From assembly GCA_028565635.1 (NCBI GenBank), contig JAOXYB010032242.1, forward strand, positions 1 to 14,455: a stretch of 14,455 nucleotides of DNA, given 5' to 3'. This document shows, one piece after another, positions 6,246 through 14,455 of this stretch (position 1 is its first letter; each line of letters begins with the position of its first letter). Source of the stretch: Phoronis ovalis (lineage: Eukaryota > Phoronida > Phoronidae). Both the position numbers and the translations under genes were made by a program. Below the pieces are notes generated by a model. The model had not been told where the DNA came from, made no database searches, and worked only from the letters and a program-made list of their open reading frames with translations.

Positions 6246-7781
6246 TTACTGTTCCGAGCCGTTAGTCTTTCCTGCGGCAATACTTTCTCTCGCCCATTTA
6301 TATGCTAAGCGTCTTTCGTGCTTTAATTCAGCATAGTTTACTTCATTTCTATTCGCCCTATTATTTTCGTGCAGATAAAAGTTGTTAAAGTTTGTCACTA
6401 CTATCGGAACTAGAAGTGCAACAGTTAATACCCCTGCTATGACGCACATTGTTCCAACGATTTTTCCGGGAAAGCTAACCGGAACAATGTCTCCATACCC
6501 AACTGTAGTCATTGTAACAATAGCCCACCAAAATCCTGCTGGAATGCTAGTGACGTAGTTGTCTTCATAAGGAAGCTCTGCGTAATAAATTGCTCCTGCA
6601 AACAGTATGACGGACACAGCAAGAAAAAATAAAAATAATACTAATTCATTGGCACTTGCTTGCATAGTCAAAACCAATATCTGCAAACCACGTGAATGTT
6701 TGGAAAGCTTGAAAATACGGAAAACTCTTAGTAATCTCAAAACCCTTAAAAATGAAAAAGCTGTGCTGCTGCTCCGTCTGTTGGTTAAGCATCCTGGAGT
6801 TACCAGACCAAAAATTGCAGCTATGAAATATGGAAATATTGCTAAAAGATCAAAAATGTTAATTAGCTCTCGTATAAATCTTAATTTTATAGGGCATGCA
6901 ACGAACCTGCACACCAGTTCTATGGTGAACCATATAACGCATATAGTCTCCACTATAAAAAAAGGATTTGTAAAGTCAAATGTGTGTTTTCCTGTTTTGT
7001 TATTTAGAACGCAACTTTGTGCAATTTCTTCTAATTCCGGCAAAGTTTCCACACAGAAATTTACAATGGAGGTAAATATGGCGCCTATACTGATGAACGC
7101 AATTACTTTAGCAATCCATGAGGTGTTGGGATATTCAAATGCCATCCATAACTTTTTACGGATTCTTCCCTCCGGGAAAATATGTTCATCTTCTGGGATG
7201 TATCCTTCTTTTAAACGGAATGCGTTGACGGCTTCAATGCCAAGGTTGTAGTATGATAACTCGGCAAGAAAAACGTCATCTGGAACATTCATTGGACGAC
7301 TTAATCTCCCACCACTTTGGTAATAGTACAAAATTGCTGCAAACGACTCCGGGTGCTTGTTTAAACAATAACACTGTCTTTCCGTATCCCATAATTTTTG
7401 ACGAGTCACGAAATTACCTAGCAATGTTTTAGGAAATCTGTTTAAAGTTCGTGCCTGCGTCTGAAATATAATTCCACTGATGTTGAACGTTAACCTTGTA
7501 CATCCAAGGGCCTCACAATCGTGTGGCTCATCGAGTTCTTCTCTAGTCACGTGTTGATAACCGTGTTTGAGTTTCGCTTTTGTTAGTCGTCTCAGCAATA
7601 ACTTGTGGTCTTGATTCGACCTGCTACTTAGACTTGTACGCTTTTGACTTGGAATCCAGGTGGGGGCGTTATTATTGTTGCTAGGCCTTGAATGTTTCTC
7701 ATGAATGTGGTCGCCGGTATGGGATTCTTTCTTTTGATGTTGGCGAATGTAGGCATTTTGATTTGCAATATGCAAAGCCAT
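6246..7781 (-). CDS. Shaker (Kv1)-type voltage-gated potassium channel alpha subunit
   Basis: Complete 511-residue frame without introns. The first ATG of the frame (7781-7779) has good context (ATCATGG), and an in-frame stop lies upstream at 7823-7821. The N-terminal 95 residues are polar (His/Asn/Ser-rich). The T1 tetramerisation domain is at about 96-192, with Shaker hallmarks such as RTLNRFPKTLLG and ILYYYQSGGRL. S1 is at about 222-243; an NKT glycosylation sequon at 261 lies in the S1-S2 loop; S2 is at 272-293 (Glu288), S3 at 304-325 (Asp311). S4, at 341-361, carries R346, R349, R352, R355, K358 and K361. S5 is at 378-402, the pore helix at 414-425, the K+ filter TVGYGD at 426-431 and S6 at 440-466. 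Tetramers of such subunits conduct K+ across the plasma membrane on depolarisation. Oddity: the S6 PVP gate motif of Shaker reads LVP (457-459). The C-terminal tail is short and lacks the Shaker TDV PDZ ligand. No frameshift or stop suggests decay. Confidence 0.95.
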   Translation of the reverse strand: MALHIANQNAYIRQHQKKESHTGDHIHEKHSRPSNNNNAPTWIPSQKRTSLSSRSNQDHKLLLRRLTKAKLKHGYQHVTREELDEPHDCEALGCTRLTFNISGIIFQTQARTLNRFPKTLLGNFVTRQKLWDTERQCYCLNKHPESFAAILYYYQSGGRLSRPMNVPDDVFLAELSYYNLGIEAVNAFRLKEGYIPEDEHIFPEGRIRKKLWMAFEYPNTSWIAKVIAFISIGAIFTSIVNFCVETLPELEEIAQSCVLNNKTGKHTFDFTNPFFIVETICVIWFTIELVCRFVACPIKLRFIRELINIFDLLAIFPYFIAAIFGLVTPGCLTNRRSSSTAFSFLRVLRLLRVFRIFKLSKHSRGLQILVLTMQASANELVLFLFFLAVSVILFAGAIYYAELPYEDNYVTSIPAGFWWAIVTMTTVGYGDIVPVSFPGKIVGTMCVIAGVLTVALLVPIVVTNFNNFYLHENNRANRNEVNYAELKHERRLAYKWARESIAAGKTNGSEQ

Positions 7782-7860
7782 GATGAAAAACTTGATTTCC
7801 TTGCTTAACAACTTACTATTTTAACCATTTTTTATTTTATTCCAATTCATTATCTTCGTC
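7782..7860 (-). other. 5' UTR part of the channel coding exon, with two short upstream ORFs
   Basis: The acceptor TTTTCTTATTTCGTAG|G at 7861/7860 has a strong pyrimidine tract and defines the likely exon start, 79 nt before the ATG. Two upstream ATGs open short frames: 7850-7821 (9 codons plus stop) and 7828-7805 (7 codons plus stop), neither in frame with the channel. Such upstream ORFs usually lower translation of the main frame; that effect here is inference. Confidence 0.5.
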
Positions 7861-10393
7861 CTACGAAATAAGAAAATAAATAATGCCACTATTTTTGGCT
7901 GTTACTTATAAATTATTTGAAAAAAAAATCAATTTCCATGAAGTTTATTCTACGATTGTAATTTTTGAAACTCGTATTTTTTTTCAGTTTATAAATTAAA
8001 TACATGATTAATAAAAGAACTGGTGGCAGCACTATGATAACTGAACATAACGTTCAAGTAATTTAATGGCATTTATTTTGTTCTATCAAAAATATAGAGT
8101 TTCAGTCCTCCTGTTGCGATCCTCTCTAAGAGGTCCATATATCTGTTCAGATGGAATTTCATTTACGAAAGTTGAATGCAAAAGTTTAAATCGTTCCTTT
8201 AAAAATTATCACGAAATGTTAGTGTATACATGAGGATCTGTTTCGCAGTGGTCGGTTATCTGGAATGCCATAATTACTCATGGGCATTCTACCCAACTCT
8301 CTTAGCAGCTTTGGTAGCTTTGGTAGCTATACACTACTGGCTTTTAACTATGTCTTCATCGTGGTAATTGATTCTGGCTGTTCTATTTAGTAAAGGACGT
8401 TTTGTTTTACTTTTGGGGTTGAATTGTTATTGCTACGGTACAGGCGCTGAATATTTTTGAATTTTTAATACAAGTATAATTTTGCTAATCTAAATGTAGG
8501 CCTTGGAATATTCTGCATGGTTTATAAAGTCACTAGGTTATAAAACTTTACTATATGTTATAGGAGCACCTGTTGATTCTTTAACATAAATAGTAAATTT
8601 TGTATATCTTGACTTGCGCCTAAGCAAAGTAGCACATGTCATTATACTAACGTTTGGAAACCAAATTGAACCGCTTTCTACTGTTATCCCGGCTGTTATC
8701 ATGGTTTAAAGCACATCACAACGAAAAATAACGCAGAAAGAAAAAAATGAAGATGTTTTTTTAACTTTTAAAATTTTAAGATAAAATCTATGAAACTAAC
8801 TGCTTATGTATAAAGCCTACAAAAAAGGCATAAAAATGTGTGTGTGATCAGTTCATACTGCTATCAAAGATAGGAGTTTCATATATCCTAGTTGCTATGA
8901 CCAGCAGTTGAAATTGTGGTCGACAAAAATATTAAAGTGATATTATTATTACTTACTTTGATAATGTTTTGATTAATTCTAATATAGCCACTGACCAATT
9001 CAAGTCTACGACATTTTACGATGTAATTTTGAGTCCTAAATTCGAAACGAGTAACCCTAGTTTAATATCGGAGACTGCATACCGTGCTCGGATAACGTGG
9101 CAGTGAACATGTTTAAATATAGCCAGATAATCAGCAATGTACATAATACTTTCGACTATAGGTATTAAGCTCACCAACACTTAAAGCTTGAATATTTAAT
9201 AGAAAAAAATGCATTTGTTAGAACTACGGGGGTGTAGTGGCTTTATAGCATGAAACAGTAACTACAGAATATAATCTTGGACTTAATTTGGATAATTTAA
9301 CTCAAATCAGATGATGGCCCGCAATCCTCAGATCGATTGAAATATTCATTAAAATAATACAGTGTACCGGGCCCGGGCTACTTTACAAAGTAAACATCCC
9401 CTGGACACCCAAATTGTTTGGAAGACTGAATTAAGATTCAATGGCATGTATACAGGCCTTTTCACCTCCCCGTATTTACCACAGGGAATTATGTTTTCCA
9501 TGTCTCAAAAATCCTTTTTTACCAAGGATATATATTTCTAGTTGGTATTAACCACAAGTTAAGTTTTCAAAAAAATAGTATTTACCACGGTGTATCTCTT
9601 GGTATGGAATATTGAAATTCGTGGAGAATGTTCACATATATATGCAATTGAAAGTAAATTTACTACAGCGTACATAGTTCAATGGTGCGACAGAGTATAC
9701 TCTCCGTGTTTTTTCGTTTACCGCGCGGAGTATATTTTGGTGACCTTTATATTACCACATGGTCAGAAATTTTTTCCGTTGTCCTCAGACCTAAATGAGA
9801 AAAACGCCGTTTGTCAAATTTTCCTGCATGAACCATAGACAATATTGAGAGAAAGATTGCATGATGTAACAATTCTTAAATAGGACATCTTTAAGGAAAT
9901 GTTGGTTCCCGAATGCAAACGCGTTTCACAGAAAAAAAAGAACAAATGCAGTTCGAGATGAACCCGAATAATGTACGTAGTAACGTACGTAGGCATATAT
10001 CGAGCTGTAATTATCCCACAACAATATAGTTACCTTCCTACAAACTGAGAAACTGAATAATCGCACTGTTTGAATTAAACTGTTTATATATACAGAGTTT
10101 TATATATCCTAGTTTTAATGAATGGTTCGTTTTAAAGTTGTTTTTTTAATCTAACACAAAATTAATGGACATTTGCAGTTTTTTTTCATGGAAATAAATA
10201 TAAACACATTATGGTTAATGTTTATATTCATTGACCTGTCCTGAAATTTTTTTAGCCTGATATACTAGTTATAATAGTCCTAGGTTTTAGCCACTGGTTT
10301 ATGCTCAACGACGTGCAACGAATTGAATAGTAGTCTTAGTTATTATTTATAGCCAAGTTAACAAATAAAGTTATATCTAAAAGTGATACTTAC
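7861..10393 (-). other. Putative leader intron of the channel gene
   Basis: Bounded by a consensus donor (AAAG|GTAAGTAT at 10394/10393) and a strong acceptor (7861). The 2.5 kb between holds no open frame with coding character. It contains a 9-bp tandem (agctttggt twice, 8309-8326), a GC-rich palindrome CCGGGCCCGG (9367-9376), a 20-bp phrase repeated with one mismatch at 8874-8893 and 10095-10114, and a 10-bp inverted repeat (10197-10206 with 10219-10228). Pairing of these two splice sites is inferred from order, strand and quality only. Confidence 0.4.
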
Positions 10394-10505
10394 CTTTATA
10401 GACTTATCAGTAGGAAATAGAATTAGATTCGAGGCCGAATCGAGGCGGATAGCTTTAATGTACGGCGATATGAGTTTCATGAGAACGAGTGTTTGTATAA
10501 ACAAA
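10394..10505 (-). other. Candidate non-coding first exon of the channel gene
   Basis: Ends at the near-perfect donor at 10394. A TATAAA on the minus strand at 10537-10532 would place transcription start near 10505, so the right end is approximate. The exon includes the local GC-richer stretch around 10429-10448. An ATG at 10480-10478 opens a frame that runs through the donor in phase 0 and, if spliced to 7860, stops after 36 codons at 7839-7837: a possible spliced upstream ORF. Confidence 0.35.
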
Positions 10506-10531
10506 AGTAGAAAGCACTAGTGCATACAGTG

Positions 10532-10537
10532 TTTATA
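10532..10537 (-). promoter_or_regulatory. TATA-like element for the candidate channel first exon
   Basis: TATAAA on the minus strand (AATATAAAC context), about 140 nt upstream of the splice donor at 10394. In AT-rich DNA such hexamers are common, so weight rests on its position only. Confidence 0.25.
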
Positions 10538-12331
10538 TTATCATATGTCGCAAATCTTTATAATAGATCTGCTGTTTAATAGACCCTTAACATTATTGCT
10601 CCTTTCCCGTCCCTTTTGTGTCTTTTGATGGGTATTTAGCATATCACAATACTATATGCATTATAAGATTTTGTATAGCTTTCTTTGACAGACACCAAGG
10701 CATAAAATCTAGTATATCAAAGGAAGAATAGTTACAAATTGCTGGAATTTATCGGGGAACTATATTGTCACTTGATCCTTAACTTAATTACGCTTATCGT
10801 AGGTCTTTCTTTCTGAATTTCATAGCAATGCTTGGCGTTGTTTGACTAAAAATATAAACAGCAATTTTCGCAATTGTTTATAAATTAATAAATTTAAAAC
10901 AACCCAAAATCTCTTAATATACGATTTAAATTATGTGCCTGATACAAGCCAGTTGGTGGAGACCCGGCCCGGGGGTAGAGAGACCCATTATAGTGCATTT
11001 AATTATGTTACTGGACCGAAGCAAGCTTATAGTTTATTATCCAATATATTATTGTTTATTGTATATTAGACTGTTTTTCTTATTTAAACATGGATTACAC
11101 GCAAAACAACAACATCGCAGGTTGAATGTTACGGCTAGCAGCAATCACAATATCCAACAGGGGTCGCTTTGTCATGCGACGAAAACGCTTCGACTAAATT
11201 AATAAAAGTTAATCAGAAAATACGTATGTTTTAGAATAAGTAAGCGTAATGCTTAACGAATTTTACTATTTAAAATACCTTTGTTTTGATTTGTAACATT
11301 GATATGAGACTGTAGTTAGACTCCGACTGAGGCACACGTGTGAGACGGACGTTCCATCTTTAGGAAATAAATATATGATACATGATTATCTCGGGAAGAT
11401 TATAATCCTTGAGTTGAATGAACTGTAAGAGAGGCAAAATATAAAACGATATGTATCTTTTGCATGTAGCATGATAACGTGGAGGAAATCTGCCATAATT
11501 GAAAACGCGCGCGATGCATGAATATTTCAGTTAAATATCTTGTCAACAAATTCATTAATAATTAAAGACATTTTTACTAGCTAGGAAAGCATTGTCCAAT
11601 TATTATATTAAATCCTTTTATTACAGTAAAAAATAAAGTCCATATCTTAATTATGAATTATTCATGTGTATTATTTCTACGATTCATATAACCAGAACAA
11701 TAACAGGACATATAATTCACAATGACATTCATTATTATTTTTTAATGTCTGTAGTTTAAATTAGATTCTCGAAAGCAATAAATGGGATTTTGGGGGAATT
11801 CGAAAAGCAAGCTAACGATTCTCTATACTGTTTTCTCACGGAACTGAGCAGTTTTTTTGTCAATAGAAGAATTATTATCTTCACCATGTTAATAAACTGT
11901 CGCAGTACTGACAAAAGTATTTATCACTCTCTTATATCATAGACATTAAATAAATATGGAAATGAAATAGAACCTACATATATACAATAGCACAATATAT
12001 ATGAATTATATAAATTACACAAATTTCCTTGAATGAGACTGCAGGTTGAATCTTCATACATACGTCGCCTTTCATTTGTTATATATTATTGTATTACCCA
12101 TGAGTGCATTGTGAAAGGATATATCAATATATGCTGTATTACGTATCGATTTAGTTTATATATCGCGTCGTTTTCGTGTTTTCTTCTTTTCGTTGTAACG
12201 TGAGTCAAAGGTGTTATTCCACGATTATACATCACAGTTTGTCGTGCTGTGGTCTAATTAGAAGATACAGATGAATAGTATATGAGAAGCAGTAGCAGTG
12301 TAAGACCCAATGAAATAAGACACAGTTTGTT
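10538..12331. other. Intergenic AT-rich DNA without a supported gene
   Basis: Short frames occur but none has coding character. Noted details: a second GC-rich islet CCCGGCCCGGGGG at 10963-10975, an E-box palindrome CACACGTGTG at 11333-11342, a CpG run in acgcgcgcgatg near 11505, and TA-rich stretches at about 11976-12015. The part from about 12150 may be promoter or 5' UTR of the plus-strand candidate exon that follows. Confidence 0.6.
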
Positions 12332-12380
12332 ATGTGGAAAACTGAAACGAAAACGTTAAGGAACAATCAGCAGGCGGTAG
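12332..12380 (+). other. Candidate plus-strand exon ending at a good splice donor
   Basis: GCGGTAG|GTGAGT at 12380/12381 is a good donor. The preceding roughly 150 bases are purine-rich with repeated agcag/gaaa phrases of the kind that act as exonic splicing enhancers. The last ATG before the donor (12332-12334) opens 16 codons and ends in phase 1. This could be the 5' exon of a gene continuing beyond the window or the first part of a small spliced ORF. Confidence 0.3.
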
Positions 12381-12488
12381 GTGAGTTTTACTGTAGCCGC
12401 TTTCATTAACGATTGGATTTTCTTTAATACATGTGATCAGTCTAGCAGGTAGTGGTATTTTTTAAATCATAACATCGTCTTGTGAAAG

Positions 12489-12547
12489 TGGACTCACTCG
12501 ACTCTGATTTTGGTAGACCTCGTGCTAGACGTGGCCGGAGACACTGA
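12489..12547 (+). other. Possible second exon of a small plus-strand ORF
   Basis: A locally GC- and CpG-richer patch. If an acceptor at GTGAAAG|TG (12488/12489) is used, it continues the 12332-12380 frame in phase 1 and stops at 12545-12547, giving about 35 residues with a basic end (GRPRARRGRRH). The acceptor has a poor pyrimidine tract and a phase match has one-in-three odds by chance. Confidence 0.15.
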
Positions 12548-14455
12548 TTTGGAATACGACGAATACTGATAATCAGATTGAAATTGTACTGATATGAGGA
12601 ATTATCCCATCGGATTTTATAATTATGTAGAACATGGCAGTTAATGACGATCTCTTCACTGGGGCTCTATGTATCATACCGAGTTCCTGTACATTTTGCA
12701 TAATTTGGGGGGAAGTAGAAGATTCCTGTGGGAAATTACCGGGACAAAATGTTTCAACCATAAATAAATAGTATGCTACTTTAATGGTCATTGCGTAATC
12801 TGTCGTACGTGAATATAATTATCTGAAAATCGGTATAAATTCGGTACTAAAGCTGGATAAAAATAACAAAAGTAGCTGTTTTTCTAGGTCTACTTTACAT
12901 GGGTCTATATTAAAAACGTGAATGCATGTTTCTGTACGAAAAAATATTTTTACAAGGATTGATTCTTCCAAATGCTTCCATTCTTTACACTAAGGAAAAT
13001 AGAGACGTTTTTGAACTACTGCTGGAGATATTGGTTATCAATATACTAGAGTCTGTGAATAAATAAAATTATCTTAATTTTTAGGAATGCCATCTGCGTT
13101 TACGTATTTAAATATAAACTTCGATTCGATTAAAATGTAGGGAATCTAATTTATAATGTGATGGCTATCGATGTACAAGTTGAAGTCCAGTGCTAATAAC
13201 AATAAATGCACAGATAATTTCAGGGAGAGACTCCAGGGAACAATAATATTGTTTATTTGGTTATTTTAATCACAAGCGTCCCTATATTTTTATTTTTGAA
13301 GTCGCTCCTTTTCTGTAAGTTGGCACTAAACTTTAATGGCGACATCTGGTGGTAAATCAAATATAAATTAAACCTATGGGCGAAAGAACAGCGTGAGTAC
13401 CACCAGGTACTGATATATAGACACAAGAAATGAAACAGTGGGAATTATTAATTCAAGTTTTTCAGCTGACTGTGGGATAAATCTGTTCAATACGTACATA
13501 TATATGCATATAGATAGCTGGTGCTTGAAAAACGTTTACTTAACTCATACACATTAGAGCTAGTCATATGAAAATATGTTTCTGATCCAGTATTAGGTTG
13601 TCATGTATTCCGGGCATGTAATGTTCCCGTAATGCTACATATACGCTTTATTTATATCAACGAAATGTGTTAATTGCTCCATCTCTTCGCCTACAGTCAT
13701 ACCATAAGTGCATGTGTACATTATTATTATTATTAGATGGACATCTTCATAAATCTTGATCGATTAAAGAACTCTCAAATCTCTACGGGTTGTTAACAAC
13801 ATTAAGGACACTTGTAAAAGTCAGTCATATTATCGGCATTACCATCTGGGCATAAGAAAAGTATTGACGTTATTAGATGATTATATTTTGCATTTTCCCA
13901 TAGGTACAGTACTAAAGATTCCAGCTTTTCTAAAATTATTATGCTTCAGGAAGGGTGATTAATCGAAGGAACGGCTTCCAATTCATACAATCAATTGTGG
14001 GATAGCATACATTCAAATTCAGCAGTATCTCAGCAGCAATACACGCAGCAGTTAAATAAATGATATAGAGTGACAATATACTGTGGATAAAGTTATATAC
14101 GTATATGTTTGTTAACTGATACAATTGTTGACATACTAATTGTGAGAAGTCCAGTGGCCACAAATGGAAATAAGGTTTTAAAAGAATTAATGGCATTGAC
14201 TTAGACATTTTAGTTATAAAGTGATATTTCGCATATTAAGGAGACAGTAAGAGGTAAGCAAAAAACAAAAATATTTATACCTTGCAGAACTTTGTTATGA
14301 ATCTTAGGTAGTTTGAATTCCCACATTACCTATCATTTACATATTTCTCTTTTATATTGCAAATTATCATTTTGCTGGTTTACAACATTTATCATTCAGT
14401 CGTGGAAGTATCAACATAAGTCTGTTTCGATGTACCGGTACTTTGTCATATATAT
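12548..14455. other. AT-rich DNA without a supported gene
   Basis: I find no coding region. A plus-strand donor consensus AGAG|GTAAGC lies at 14253/14254, but every frame of the short segment before it, back to a possible acceptor near 14208, contains a stop, so at best it ends a non-coding exon. An (ATT)5 microsatellite lies at 13720-13734. TGGCGACATCTGGTGG at 13337-13352 resembles, on the other strand, the vertebrate CTCF core. Confidence 0.6.
13720..13734. repeat. (ATT)5 microsatellite
   Basis: Five perfect ATT units in succession. Confidence 0.9.

Noticed and set aside
6607-7251. A 214-codon plus-strand open frame
   Set aside because: It lies wholly antisense to the potassium-channel coding sequence, whose protein is unmistakable; the frame is a by-product of that codon use.
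9471-9604. Recurring phrases like tatttaccac and taccaagg
   Set aside because: Spacing and sequence are too irregular to call a repeat array.
9590-9996. Overlapping short frames on both strands
   Set aside because: They start at non-ATG codons or lack splice context, have no recognisable motif, and are of a length expected by chance here.
10933-11202. An 89-codon plus-strand frame with ATG
   Set aside because: The composition changes halfway, no domain is recognisable, and part of it reads through a GC islet and AT-rich spacer. A single-exon small gene cannot be excluded but is not supported.
12573-14208. Minus-strand frames at 12573-12791 and 13939-14208
   Set aside because: No motif, no splice or poly(A) context, and lengths within chance expectation.
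1-14455. tRNA genes, rRNA, CRISPR arrays, bacterial operons
   Set aside because: I found no tRNA B-box-like sequence, no conserved rRNA stretch, no regularly spaced repeats and no bacterial gene organisation.

Overview
This window looks like AT-rich nuclear DNA (visibly about two-thirds A+T) from an invertebrate animal. The evidence is GT-AG introns with polypyrimidine acceptors, a complete animal Shaker-type potassium channel gene, and a non-LTR retrotransposon tail. A coding region without introns in a Shaker channel and the general character would fit a cnidarian, but nothing here proves the phylum. There are no bacterial operons, CRISPR arrays, tRNA or rRNA genes that I can support.

Layout, left to right. 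At 1-321 is the probable 3' flank of the first gene. At 322-5056 on the minus strand I reconstruct a four-exon gene (exons 5056-4850, 3710-3370, 3166-2992, 2556-322) whose phases (0, 2, 0) join into one 985-residue frame. It would encode an unrecognised protein with several N-terminal membrane segments and a long Ser/Thr/Lys/Asn-rich, internally repeated, probably disordered tail. The middle intron junction is well supported; the exon 1 and exon 3 donors are weak. Its introns hold a decayed LINE reverse-transcriptase tail (2630-2857), a 31-bp tandem duplication (2881-2946) and a cluster of nested palindromes (4439-4712).

5057-6245 is intergenic, with a full palindromic CRE-like site, a 13-bp hairpin, and a short GC-richer patch that resembles a retroelement primer-binding site. 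At 6246-7781 (minus) is an intact intronless coding sequence for a 511-residue Shaker/Kv1-type voltage-gated K+ channel, with T1 domain, six membrane segments and the TVGYGD filter. Its S6 gate motif is changed from PVP to LVP. A strong acceptor at 7861/7860 and a consensus donor at 10394/10393 suggest a non-coding first exon about 2.5 kb upstream, with several upstream ATGs in the leader.

The right-hand third (about 10.5-14.4 kb) carries no convincing gene. A plus-strand candidate exon or small spliced ORF (12332-12547) and a consensus donor at 14254 are the only hints. The two minus-strand genes are arranged in tandem but nothing shows that they work together, beyond both encoding membrane proteins.
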